Below, piece by piece: positions 23,370-34,632 of a stretch of DNA of 64,000 bases. The stretch covers positions 310,001 to 374,000 of the forward strand of contig JBDOQK010000019.1 of NCBI GenBank assembly GCA_040437565.1, given 5' to 3'. How positions within the stretch are numbered: position 1 is the stretch's first letter; each line of letters starts with the position of its first letter. The stretch comes from Albugo candida. Lineage: Eukaryota; Oomycota; Peronosporomycetes; Albuginales. Position numbers and translations under genes: made by a program. The notes under the pieces are model-generated. The model was not told where the DNA came from and made no database searches. It saw nothing but the letters and a program-made list of their open reading frames with translations.

Positions 23370-23779
23370 CCGTCTTTGTTGTCGATGCTTCGTCTTGCAT
23401 GATGGACATGAGAACGAGAAATCTCGCTCGAAAAGCTTCGCTCGAGTAATTTTCGTCCGCCAATCTCTAGCTGACATTTCTGTANNNNNNNNNNNNNNNN
23501 NNNNNNNNNNNNNNNNNNNNNNNNNNNNNNNNNNNNNNNNNNNNNNNNNNNNNNNNNNNNNNNNNNNNNNNNNNNNNNNNNNNNTTGATGCTTCAACTTG
23601 TGCATCCTCCGAAAACCATGAGGATCTGCATTGTCTTGCTTTGATAGAAGCAATATCACCGTAGCCGTCTTTGTTGTCGATGCTTCGTCTTGCATGATGG
23701 ACATGAGAACGAGAAATCTCGCTCGAAAAGCTTCGCTCGAGTAATTTTCGTCCGCCAATCTCTAGCTGACATTTCTGTA
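23290..23779. repeat. 195-bp contig-end overlap around gap 23485-23584
   Basis: 23290-23484 is repeated at 23585-23779 (offset 295) with a single noticed difference (TTGAAAGAAGC versus TTGATAGAAGC). It is flush with the gap. Confidence 0.8.
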
Positions 23780-23862
23780 GTAGCTCGTTTTGATTATATC
23801 GTAATCTGTGGAAAAATGTATTGCTCACAAGGCTTGATCTTTATTATATTCGAAAGCTTCTA

Positions 23863-24488
23863 TCAAAAAAGCGCAAGTTTCACTTCAATTGCTTCATGCA
23901 CTTTGAAGTGCTCGAAGGAGTGATCAGTGGCATCTGATAGTAAAAGTTAGGTCGATACATAATAATATGATGACGCAGTATGAGTACCGTTCAATATATC
24001 TTCCAAATCGACTTGCTCATCCATTCCTGTGATGGTGTCAATTCCAGCATTTGAGCTTGGTAGACCGGGTAATCTCTATGCGATAGCAACTCGATCAGTT
24101 TGACTGCAATGCGCTCGTGAGACTTTGCCAACCTTGAATTGTTCCAGTACAGCTTTCTCAGTGCGCAGGCGCATAGCAGCAGCTTTTCCATAGACTTGTT
24201 CTACTGTACACATCTTCAGCTCCCAGTTCATATCATGATTCTATGGTACATAACATAGAAATGGGTATCTACATCGCCTCATGCTACAAGAACTTCCGCA
24301 TACATGTGCTTGCAACTGCTGAACCGGGTGTACGGGCCGTACATCTGCAGCTGCTTTAGTAAATCCATGTCTTAAGGCATCCGGGGCAGCACGAAGTAGT
24401 GGAATTGACTTGGATTCCTATAATTCACGGTCATATTCTTAGCATGCTGCGGCAAAATTCCCTGTGCATGTGTGATGATCGATACCAT
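23863..24488 (-). CDS. Proteasome maturation protein (UMP1/POMP)
   Basis: Removing four introns gives a 127-aa protein starting MESKSIPLLRAAPDALRHGF and ending HEAIEVKLALF. The signature RLPGLPSSNAGIDTITG, followed by EDILND and an H..EVKL tail, matches the UMP1/POMP family of 20S proteasome assembly chaperones. Family members act in the half-proteasome and become its first substrate; length is near the usual 125-145 aa. The first coding exon is only the ATG (24486-24488) followed at once by GTATCG. The second exon starts at 24417 (GAATCC). Further introns lie before NHDMNWELK, before RLPGLP and inside the codon after ILN. All junctions are GT-AG and in phase. It is convergent with the lipase-J pseudogene. 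Its 5' end is duplicated at 5380-5531. Confidence 0.8.
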
Positions 24489-24575
24489 TTTGCGAGGATA
24501 CTATAAGTACTGGTAGAGTCGCAATAAAGGACCCTCCAAAGTAGAATATGTATAATGGACAATATGCCGTGCTTC

Positions 24576-26821
24576 TTGTGCTCCTGTTGACGCTAGGGAG
24601 CTGTTACGATTGACAGAAACGCAATATGGTACTGATCTGGAGCATACATCAGCTGTGGGGATACTGTCACACACGAGAAAGCAAGGGAGAGTGTTTGATT
24701 TCAAAATTATATCATGGCATGTGGCAGAAACGAGGTGGTGTTGGAAAATGTTCAGTAAAAGCAATCTTTTGAGGTATTATGATTTATTAGACACGCTCAC
24801 AAGAAGTCTGTTATGAAGAAAACTGAAAATATATGCCGTGTCGATCTAAATCAATTAGGGGTTTCTGACGCGGTAAAATGACAAGATAGGAGATGTTTGC
24901 TCACACACTATGATGATACCTTATATGACAATTAATGTTTGGGATTGATCGAACTATTAAGAATCACTTCTTCGCTGTACTGGCAATGTGCTCGTAGCAC
25001 AGTCAAATTCACAACGTAATATTCTGCCTACCCTTTATACTTTGTTCTTTGTGGTACTCATGGCAATCAGAACCTTATCATTCAGACCAGGGCGCGGCAT
25101 AATGAGACAGCATTTCCTTTCATTTTTGCTTTGGTCTCGATTGACGCTCAAAAAAACTAAACTGTTTGTAGAGTATATTTTGATCAATGCCCAAAAGTTT
25201 TATGCGTAATCTACGAAAGCCACGACTGTAAACGAGCTTAGCAGCTCCTTCCACATGCTGGGTGATCTATACAAGTCTGAATAATCTTTATACGATAGCA
25301 TGATAGAGGAGCTTCTTTTCGTGGCTTTAAGCTGCAGCCATCATTATGGTCACCTGCATGCCCCAGAGAAAAAACATCGATATCCTTCGTTACACAATTG
25401 TATCGAGTCGGATCTTCAGACCTTCCTCAAATCCAATCAAACGAAAGCTCGAGTTCCCAATACATCGTAATAGATTGCTGTTGTTTATAATCGAATGTAC
25501 ATCCTTTATATCAGACCTAAATTCCTAAATTTTTCTCGAGTATTTGGCCCCACAATCAAAATGGAAATATAGCTGATAATAGAGTCGGAATTGCTGTTGT
25601 AGCACGGAAATGCTTGATAGTAAAATGCACCGCTCACATGCAGAATTTNNNNNNNNNNNNNNNNNNNNNNNNNNNNNNNNNNNNNNNNNNNNNNNNNNNN
25701 NNNNNNNNNNNNNNNNNNNNNNNNNNNNNNNNNNNNNNNNNNNNNNNNTTGTGCTCCTGTTGACGCTAGGGAGCTGTTACGATTGACAGAAACGCAATAT
25801 GGTACTGATCTGGAGCATACATCAGCTGTGGGGATACTGTCACACACGAGAAAGCAAGGGAGAGTGTTTGATTTCAAAATTATATCATGGCATGTGGCAG
25901 AAACGAGGTGGTGTTGGAAAATGTTCAGTAAAAGCAATCTTTTGAGGTATTATGATTTATTAGACACGCTCACAAGAAGTCTGTTATGAAGAAAACTGAA
26001 AATATATGCCGTGTCGATCTAAATCAATTAGGGGTTTCTGACGCGGTAAAATGACAAGATAGGAGATGTTTGCTCACACACTATGATGATACCTTATATG
26101 ACAATTAATGTTTGGGATTGATCGAACTATTAAGAATCACTTCTTCGCTGTACTGGCAATGTGCTCGTAGCACAGTCAAATTCACAACGTAATATTCTGC
26201 CTACCCTTTATACTTTGTTCTTTGTGGTACTCATGGCAATCAGAACCTTATCATTCAGACCAGGGCGCGGCATAATGAGACAGCATTTCCTTTCATTTTT
26301 GCTTTGGTCTCGATTGACGCTCAAAAAAACTAAACTGTTTGTAGAGTATATTTTGATCAATGCCCAAAAGTTTTATGCGTAATCTACGAAAGCCACGACT
26401 GTAAACGAGCTTAGCAGCTCCTTCCACATGCTGGGTGATCTATACAAGTCTGAATAATCTTTATACGATAGCATGATAGAGGAGCTTCTTTTCGTGGCTT
26501 TAAGCTGCAGCCATCATTATGGTCACCTGCATGCCCCAGAGAAAAAACATCGATATCCTTCGTTACACAATTGTATCGAGTCGGATCTTCAGACCTTCCT
26601 CAAATCCAATCAAACGAAAGCTCGAGTTCCCAATACATCGTAATAGATTGCTGTTGTTTATAATCGAATGTACATCCTTTATATCAGACCTAAATTCCTA
26701 AATTTTTCTCGAGTATTTGGCCCCACAATCAAAATGGAAATATAGCTGATAATAGAGTCGGAATTGCTGTTGTAGCACGGAAATGCTTGATAGTAAAATG
26801 CACCGCTCACATGCAGAATTT
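24576..26821. repeat. 1,073-bp contig-end overlap around gap 25649-25748
   Basis: 24576-25648 is repeated at 25749-26821 (offset 1173) with no difference noticed, flush with the gap. It contains a short open frame divergent from POMP (24610-24816, again at 25783-25989), two others of 60-73 codons, and the 3' tail of the gene at 26679-27299. None is recognised. Confidence 0.85.
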
Positions 26822-27299
26822 GAATGTAGCCGATATAGGACTGCAAACAGAGTCTTTGGAATAGCTTTTGGCCGCTCTTCCTTTTCTTGTGATGACGATC
26901 TTCTCTAACAATAAATAATTCCGCTGATGTCATCCTGTAAGCGAAGTCGTGTCCTTTGGTCAGTCCAACTTCCGACTTCTAGACCTATTTGGCTTGTGCC
27001 AAGCTACCCTCGGGAAAGGCTCATAGACCGATTGCTTCAACTCAGATCTCAGAGCGTTTACAATCTCTAATCTCGATGCTAATACGTCTGATGCTATTGA
27101 ATACGCCTTTTTCAGCTCAGTATACCTACCTGTACGTAAATGAAAACGATGCGAGGACGATGGACAGAATTTAGTTGTAAGGTCTAAGCAAATACAACGT
27201 ATCTTCGGCGCCGACACAAAGAATGGAGCAACCACGACAAATGACTGAAATTATTGCCGGCAGATTGTCTCTAAAACTTTTCGCATGTGACGAAGTCAT
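26679..27299 (-). CDS. Hypothetical protein, three exons
   Basis: From ATG at 27299 (MTSSHAKSFRDNLPAIISV) two in-phase short introns (after VGAEDT and after HKPNR) give a protein of roughly 165 aa. Exon 2 encodes a helical stretch, YTELKKAYSIASDVLASRLE. Exon 3 starts MTSAELFIVREDRHHKKRK and continues to a stop near 26679. The tail after GYIQILH is AT-rich and may be a further intron rather than coding. No family recognised. The tail is repeated in part at 25506-25648 through the contig overlap. Confidence 0.4.
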
Positions 27300-27553
27300 T
27301 GTGAAAGACTTGTTTGGACTTGAATTGCACGCACATAGTTTATACATGCAGGTTTCTGTGCATATTCATATCATATCATTTCAACGCATTATTAGATTTT
27401 GCACAACTTTGGTAAAAGCCTAAATCAATTCAAATGATCTGAAACGCGATATACAAATGGAGAAACCAATCCGAAACAGAGCTTTGACTATCATCTACGA
27501 TCTTAAAAAGCATTACTACTACAGAAAGACATCTTCGCAACCCGGGTCTCAAT

Positions 27554-28502
27554 TTGCCCAAAGAACATTTCTGTCTGTGTGTAAAAGCAAGCGGTGTGTT
27601 AAAAGTTGACCAAGAGGCTTTGCGAGCATTGTCAAGATTGCTAGATCACCATAATCTCTTCAATCTGACTTGTTCCGAGGTTAGGCCATTTGAAATGACA
27701 GCATGCTTGAGAAATATGACTTTGAGTGGAACTCCCGTAAAGAACGAGATATCTTTGACGGCAGCTCATAAGCAACAAGATCGATCTAATTCCTAGCGCT
27801 TGGACTCGTCAAAAGTCAACCTATCGTCAGGAATCTTTCTCATCGCAATTTGCAACGATATGTCTTCTACTTCATCAAATAATGATCGAGTCGCGCAGGA
27901 CGATGCAAGTATGGTATCGGTGTCACAGCGGGATCTAGCGAGAGGAGGCAATGTAGAAAAATGATGCCAACTGATGTGGGGTCTTTTTTAAGCAATCATC
28001 TTTACGTCAATTTTAGATTTGGTTGTCATGGACAAGTTATGTTTGTGATGAAGAGAAATAGGATCATTTCAATCGACTGCAAGTCCAAAAAAATGATTAT
28101 CCGGATGATGCCATCACATATGAACTGTGGCGCTCACTCAATCAGTTGCTTAAACTCATCAAATTTTGACGAAGAAGCGATTGAAATGATGAAATTTGTC
28201 TGCTAGGTATCATGCACTAAAAGTTTTTTTACTCGGCTTTGTCTGGATGACACAAAATCACGACAACTATATGGGACTGTGCTAAGACGATGGTTCCGAA
28301 TCGCAGAAAACAACAAAAGCCAAAGCTGGAAGTCATACAGCTACCATGGACTGCGATCGGTATTTATTATGTATTTGAGACGAAAAGAAAATTCAGAGCA
28401 GGTATGATAGCAAAGAGTTTCAGTCTGATTGATTTATTGAAGGAAGCGCGCATACTACTTGTAAAGATATGGCGAAATGTAGAATATTATGCGTCGTATT
28501 GA
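27554..28502 (+). CDS. Probable multi-exon hypothetical gene(s), structure unresolved
   Basis: Several plus-strand stretches look coding but lie in different frames: KASGVLKVDQEALRALSRLL (27.6 kb), an ATG-start segment at 27861 (MSSTSSNNDRVAQDD), DDAITYELWRSLNQLLKLIK (28.1 kb) and RQLYGTVLRRWFRIAENNKS (28.3 kb). Short introns would be needed to join them, and I could not find one consistent set of splice sites. There may be more than one gene here, and no family is recognised. The first stretch faintly recalls a winged-helix region, but I would not name it. Confidence 0.25.
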
Positions 28503-28515
28503 GTGTACGAATTAT

Positions 28516-29043
28516 CTATCCGGGTCCCTCCTGAATGTCCAAGCGACAACTCCAAAGTCGCGTGTTGCCGTAAACTCCACCATCAGGCGCAAGAAGAAAA
28601 TGGTAACGACTGCGCAAGATATAGACTTTATTAGACAGCCATATCGCATCTGTTAGAGCCATCAGAGGGAATGTAAGTGACGCAGACAATGACATCAACA
28701 TAGGAGAAGGCGAAGAGGCTGACAGAGTCGAAGGTAGCGAATCATGGATAGAAAGGTGCTCATCGCAGCAACCCACAATCTAATTGAAATTGAGGGAGGA
28801 CGTGAAGGATAGAAACGTGAGATATTCCTGTGCATCCACGATCTTCCTAGATATCTGCCATACTATCGCTACGCAGGACGAAAGGGCAATCGCCATCAAT
28901 AATATACCAAACTCCTTACAGACTTGCGAGAGGTTTTTGCATGTGGGCAAATTGTTGTCTTCGACTCTAAGGCGTCTGGTACAGGTAATAGAAAGCGTGC
29001 AGTTCGCTACGCTGTTATAAAAAGAATATGTGTGATTATGCAC
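28516..29043 (-). CDS. Hypothetical membrane protein, one intron or one stop
   Basis: Two minus-strand open segments in the same frame (29043-28783 and 28779-28516) are separated by one TAG that also fits an intron acceptor (TTTCAATTAG). The first contains a hydrophobic helix (GILLMAIALSSCVAIVW). The second contains FPLMALTDAIWLSNKVYIL and ends RLWSCRLDIQEGPG. The combination faintly recalls PEX11-type peroxisomal membrane proteins, but not well enough to assign. The opposite strand is also open here, so strand choice is uncertain. Confidence 0.25.
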
Positions 29044-30590
29044 CAGCTCTTCGACATGTTTGCTGTTGAATAAGAGGGATCTCTCAAACTGAGTTCCAAA
29101 TCGTACAATCCCATCTTTAAGTCTTGATGTCTAAGCTTGCAAGCACTTTTCGACTTCGGATGCCTTCGAGGATCAGCTTTGCGGAATAAAGGGCATGCTA
29201 CTCAGTAAAGCGGGACCTCCGACGCCAACTCCTCACAATGGTCACATGGAGTATCTTCGATACAGAATGCTCGTCCAGAAGAAGCATTAACAATCAACAG
29301 CTTTCCATCGTGAAAAGTGCATGTTATATAAGTACATCATTGGTGCTGGCCGCACGACTATCCAATATACTGAATCTCACTATGAACTGACCTTCACCAT
29401 ATTTTTCGGGCACTATGACAACGTATGCACGCATAAACATCATGTGTCTTGACCCAGTCCTATACTGATGGTATCAGTACGTTCTGTTATGGACATATAC
29501 CATGAAGGGTGACGAGTAATTCCGCCGAATATGCTGTCAATAGTAGCGCTGCCATCGAGTAGGCCGTTTGATATCCTGAATTGCCTTGCCGCTTAATACT
29601 ATCATTGCGAGGCAAAGCTATTTCTCATCGACTAAGCTACACACCTTGTAGTAGCATTATCGTTCGCAGCCTTAGTGACGGCCAGTCCAATCTAAAGAAA
29701 TCACTCCTTTTGCTCAAGTACCAGCAATTCAAAGGGAATCGCTTATCACGAGCGTGCTTCAAGAGAATTAGCATAATTGAAGCTAATTGTGGCCATCAAT
29801 ATCCTCGGAATCGCTTTTGCTTACACTTGTCCATTTGTGAATTTCAATGAGACACCACCGCGATGTTTCTTGACTTCAGTCTCTCAAACGTTTTGTGGAA
29901 TCTCGAAACTGCCTATAATGCACTATTCTTTTTTGCCAAACTATAGCGTTATATGAGATCCTTTTTTGTTCATGCACTGGTGAGAGACAAAAAAGAACAC
30001 TTCCAGGTATACACCAAAAAAGTACCAAGCGGATTTCATATTATCGTGCTTTGTCTTACTTGCTCGACGCCGTTGAGTCGCGCGTCCTGTATACCATCGC
30101 CCATCGAGAATTGTATTGTTGACCAGACCAACCGTTCGGCTTGAGAAATGATGCACTATTAGAACATTAAAGCATAGGAAGGCTCTAATCTAAAGATTCC
30201 ATTGTAGATCCATCGTCGTCAACATCTTCTATTATCGCGTGAGTAAATTTCGTCCGTGTGATGCTGTTCATCTCAGCGAGTCGGATGGTTTCGCATCTTT
30301 ATCGATGACCTACACGTATCCAAGCTGCTCGGTTAGATGACTTATCAGAATGGGACAGAATAGCCTCGTTGGGTGCAGCAAGGTCATCCACCATGCGCTT
30401 CGACTTCACTATTCCAACCAGACTGAGTGAGCATCCAAAGAATGTGTATCTGAGTATGTACGTATGGTATCGTTGGGACCAATCAGACTGAGTAAAGAAT
30501 CCATAGTATACACATCGACTGAGTGCAGGACATTGCACCATGAAACATTCTCATCAGTTGTGTTGGCAAAGTCTTTCTTTTAGCCTCGAC
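29044..30590. other. Unassigned stretch
   Basis: Scattered short frames on both strands, none with a motif or a supported exon chain. Confidence 0.4.
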
Positions 30591-30774
30591 AATGTGTATG
30601 CCTCTTAAGCATACTAGCAGCTGGAAAATACTCCGAACTGATAATTTTGTGGCGCCTTCCTTAGCGAGTTCAGTNNNNNNNNNNNNNNNNNNNNNNNNNN
30701 NNNNNNNNNNNNNNNNNNNNNNNNNNNNNNNNNNNNNNNNNNNNNNNNNNNNNNNNNNNNNNNNNNNNNNNNNN

Positions 30775-31464
30775 CCATGGACTTTATATGCTCCGCAAAT
30801 AATTACAGATGTGTCCCTTCCCGACAAATCTCAATCCATCGTCATTATTCAGCAGACCATGTCCAAAGAAGGCTACCTTATTTATCACGAGAAAGCGCGT
30901 CAATATCAGATAGTCTTTTGTGTCTTGGAAGGAGGAAAACTACAGCTGTTTACGAGTCGTCAGAACCCAACGATCATCAAGGAAGTGAATCTATCGTGTA
31001 CTAGCGTCAGCACATTGTCAAATCCCGAATTGGACGAAAATTTGTGGCCTCATAGTTTCAAACTCCGAATCCAGCGATCAAAAGTATGCGCTGGACAAGT
31101 TGTAGGACTTTCATCGACGATAACTATGGTATTCGGCGCATCTTCCGCCGAGGAAAAAGAGGCATGGAAGTCATCGATTGCTGCATGGCGTCGCAAGTAT
31201 TGGGGGCACGCACAATCGAAAGAGGAGATTGCAAATAAAGAAGACGATTTCTTTGAGAGTCAATATCAAACGTTAAAGTGGACCATGCAAGTGGCTATAG
31301 CTGTGCGAAAAGAATCCTTATTCTTCCAGCTATTCCAGGGGGGACTTTCACTTCAAAACAAAGACAACAACAACAAAAACAAAGTTGGTCAATGGACCAA
31401 GCAATCTATCAAACCTCCAGCGATCCTACCGCAATCGCGAATCAGTATATGCAGCAATCCTTGA
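30775..31464 (+). CDS. PH-domain protein, 5' end lost in gap
   Basis: The open frame emerging from the gap at 30675-30774 encodes a pleckstrin-homology domain: SKEGYLIYHEKARQYQIVFCVLE opens the sheet (about 30859-30930), strands include KLQLFTSRQ and TITMVFGASS, and the C-terminal helix carries the invariant Trp in EEKEAWKSSIAAWRRKYW (about 31150-31203). PH domains bind phosphoinositides or proteins at membranes; ligand unknown. The sequence left of the gap (from 30592) may hold an earlier exon but is not convincing. The last exon is ambiguous: the continuing frame ends at 31464, while another frame (QQQQKQSWSMDQAIYQ...) ends at 31472 and looks more natural, so a small intron near 31260-31350 is likely. 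This gap shows no flanking overlap. Confidence 0.65.
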   Translation, partial: PWTLYAPQIITDVSLPDKSQSIVIIQQTMSKEGYLIYHEKARQYQIVFCVLEGGKLQLFTSRQNPTIIKEVNLSCTSVSTLSNPELDENLWPHSFKLRIQRSKVCAGQVVGLSSTITMVFGASSAEEKEAWKSSIAAWRRKYWGHAQSKEEIANKEDDFFESQYQTLKWTMQVAIAVRKESLFFQLFQGGLSLQNKDNNNKNKVGQWTKQSIKPPAILPQSRISICSNP

Positions 31465-31643
31465 TGGAATAGTATGAATAATGTATTGCATTGATGTCGA
31501 CATATATGTAAAAGTGAAGCAGGCTTCAAAGAATCCTTGCAGTCTTAAAATGCCTCGAATAATAAAGTACGAATCAATGTCAGTCAGTCAATCTTGCGTA
31601 CTCTGTCATTCATGTCATATTTCTGAACAATGCGTCGGGCGGA

Positions 31644-33847
31644 GACACAGCGCCGATACTATACGTTGTTACTCGAGAAAAACAGACAAATGATATGATT
31701 CTGCGATTGATTCAGGAAAAACTTTCATTTTGATTGTTGCGCTTTCGAATGCACGAATGAAGGAACTCAAGCCGAAGAAAATAAAAAAGCAAATATCGCG
31801 CTAAAAAGTATGCATGACAATTCACTTGTCTTCAACAAACGATTCTTCCTCTGTTTCGTCGTTAGATTCCGTTTCCAGGCTTCCTGAGACTGCTACCTCA
31901 CTCAAGTCGAAAAAGCTCAACGAACCGATGAAGGACGCAAATAAATCAGATGAACGAGGCTGCATTTGTTCGTCGTCAATTCCGCTTTCGAGAGTCTGTT
32001 CTTGCGGTTGTTCTGTTTTCCTCGAATGAAGGCGATTGCTCAACGAACGAAATTGATTCTTGACCGCAGAAACAATCTTCGACCAGAATTTCGCAGCGCG
32101 TGCGAACATCCTCAAGCGACAATCGCCTTCTTTCTCATACATATCGATCCCATTGATATCAGTCAAAATCTTTCATAGACTCTATACATCAATCGATGAT
32201 GTGAATGGAGGAAATAACCGGTAAGAATCAGAGTAAATGTCGATCACAGTGGCTGTAGATTCGTCGAATTGCTTACTATTTAGAAATACAGATTTAAACC
32301 AGTTTTTCTTTCATTTTTCTCAACGCAAATGATGCGATCAGAAACACGAAAACCAAAGCAATCTAGTGGCGATTCATTAATCATCAAAGCCTGAAACAAT
32401 GCGGATCACGTACTTCAAAGTACGCGACTTTAAATAGCGATTGAAATTGCTTTTGCGGAACACATGCTTGGTATCTTGTATAAAGCGAGTCCATATCGTG
32501 ACCACTTGGGCATAATAGCTCGTAGCGATGTCCTGTATCAGTACAATACACTTCTGACTGCGTGAGCGATTGTGTGAGTATGCCACTGATTCGATGTGAG
32601 CTTTCCTTCCGCTACCTGTTCTACAGGCTGACACGGCAAGCACTCTTCAACATACACACAGAAAAGACCGCTTTTTATGTCGTACACTCGATGAANNNNN
32701 NNNNNNNNNNNNNNNNNNNNNNNNNNNNNNNNNNNNNNNNNNNNNNNNNNNNNNNNNNNNNNNNNNNNNNNNNNNNNNNNNNNNNNNNNNNNNNNGACAC
32801 AGCGCCGATACTATACGTTGTTACTCGAGAAAAACAGACAAATGATATGATTCTGCGATTGATTCAGGAAAAACTTTCATTTTGATTGTTGCGCTTTCGA
32901 ATGCACGAATGAAGGAACTCAAGCCGAAGAAAATAAAAAAGCAAATATCGCGCTAAAAAGTATGCATGACAATTCACTTGTCTTCAACAAACGATTCTTC
33001 CTCTGTTTCGTCGTTAGATTCCGTTTCCAGGCTTCCTGAGACTGCTACCTCACTCAAGTCGAAAAAGCTCAACGAACCGATGAAGGACGCAAATAAATCA
33101 GATGAACGAGGCTGCATTTGTTCGTCGTCAATTCCGCTTTCGAGAGTCTGTTCTTGCGGTTGTTCTGTTTTCCTCGAATGAAGGCGATTGCTCAACGAAC
33201 GAAATTGATTCTTGACCGCAGAAACAATCTTCGACCAGAATTTCGCAGCGCGTGCGAACATCCTCAAGCGACAATCGCCTTCTTTCTCATACATATCGAT
33301 CCCATTGATATCAGTCAAAATCTTTCATAGACTCTATACATCAATCGATGATGTGAATGGAGGAAATAACCGGTAAGAATCAGAGTAAATGTCGATCACA
33401 GTGGCTGTAGATTCGTCGAATTGCTTACTATTTAGAAATACAGATTTAAACCAGTTTTTCTTTCATTTTTCTCAACGCAAATGATGCGATCAGAAACACG
33501 AAAACCAAAGCAATCTAGTGGCGATTCATTAATCATCAAAGCCTGAAACAATGCGGATCACGTACTTCAAAGTACGCGACTTTAAATAGCGATTGAAATT
33601 GCTTTTGCGGAACACATGCTTGGTATCTTGTATAAAGCGAGTCCATATCGTGACCACTTGGGCATAATAGCTCGTAGCGATGTCCTGTATCAGTACAATA
33701 CACTTCTGACTGCGTGAGCGATTGTGTGAGTATGCCACTGATTCGATGTGAGCTTTCCTTCCGCTACCTGTTCTACAGGCTGACACGGCAAGCACTCTTC
33801 AACATACACACAGAAAAGACCGCTTTTTATGTCGTACACTCGATGAA
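31644..33847. repeat. 1,052-bp contig-end overlap around gap 32696-32795
   Basis: 31644-32695 is repeated at 32796-33847 (offset 1152) with no difference noticed, flush with the gap. Confidence 0.85.
31822..32695 (-). CDS. Hypothetical acidic-tail protein, probable false copy cut by gap
   Basis: Same sequence as the downstream part of the gene at 32974-33890, lacking its 5' end because the contig stops at the gap. It probably does not exist as a separate gene. Confidence 0.4.
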
Positions 33848-33890
33848 TCGCGTGATCACGCGCTGGTCGCAAAGGATTCGCTTTGACCAT
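32974..33890 (-). CDS. Hypothetical multi-exon protein with acidic C-terminus
   Basis: Minus-strand gene with at least three coding blocks. Block one starts at ATG 33890 (MVKANPLRPARDHAIHRVYD). After a CAG|GTAGCG donor and a 61-nt intron, block two reads KCIVLIQDIATSYYAQVVTI. A middle block may encode ESPLDCFGFRVSDRIICVEK, though its boundaries are unclear. The final 114-codon block (33318-32974) runs from MTDINGIDMYEKEGD through KFWSKIVSAVKNQFRSLSNR to a strongly acidic end (SNDETEEESFVEDK). No family recognised. The final block is confident as coding (long, biased composition); the joins are tentative. Confidence 0.4.
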
Positions 33891-34632
33891 CAGGCAGCCG
33901 TTGCCTGCTATGGATAGTGTTCACGCGCACGTAAGCGCACGTAATTTTAGGAAATACTCGACCTGCACAAGCCAACGCTAATGTACAGTGTATACTGATA
34001 ATGAGAAGGTCAAGTCATGATGTCTGATGATCAGGAGTGGAATCTGAGTGCGCGACTATTATTTCTTTCGGTAGAGGTGAAAAAATGCGAAGTGAGGCCC
34101 GTTTTAATAGATGTCGAGCCCTTCATGCTGTTTCATTTTGTGGTAGGTCACGGAGAGTAGCAAGGAACCAGAGTAATACTTTCAATTGCAATAATTCTTT
34201 CTTATGCACATGATATTCACCTATGCTTCTGCCTTTACCTTGAAAGCCTTGGCCGTTTCAGAAATTGATTTGATGTCAACTGTTTTACAATCAATAAATA
34301 AGGTCTACAATCGATTAGTGAGCTTCCTGCTTACCTCGTGCTCCACGCTCTCCATCGGTCCATTTGAATCCCGCATATTCGATATGATTACGCGGCGCGA
34401 GTTTGCTTTTCAGAGGTTCTTTCAACGTTTCTCGCAAAATGCAAGCCGATTTATTGGTATACTGCATGTAGGACATGCCGGCAACACGCCAAAGAGAAGT
34501 TCCTTTTGCTGGGCTCATTGTCAATGAAGTTGGATTTTATTGATTTCAAAGGAGAGCACGCCGTCAATTCATTATTGATTATACACAATTCAACTGACAA
34601 TTCATTTGAATTGTCACCGGAATCATTGGTTC
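33891..34632. other. Intergenic region upstream of TYW1
   Basis: No gene recognised. It holds the presumed TYW1 promoter and the start (34392) of the 2,979-bp overlap unit. Confidence 0.4.

Noticed and set aside
24610-24816. Costars/ABRACL-like protein divergent from POMP
   Set aside because: Only a few residues (VGILSHTRKQGRV) recalled the family; the start is not ATG and the rest does not align.
27223-27423. Plus-strand gene MEQPRQMTEIIAGRL...
   Set aside because: It overlaps the better-supported spliced minus-strand gene starting at 27299, so it is most likely a shadow frame.
27554-27796. CDC6/ORC1 winged-helix C-terminus
   Set aside because: The similarity was only a loose helix pattern with no AAA part upstream; not enough to name.
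28516-29043. PEX11 peroxin
   Set aside because: Faint pattern only, both strands are open and an internal stop is unresolved, so it is kept as hypothetical.
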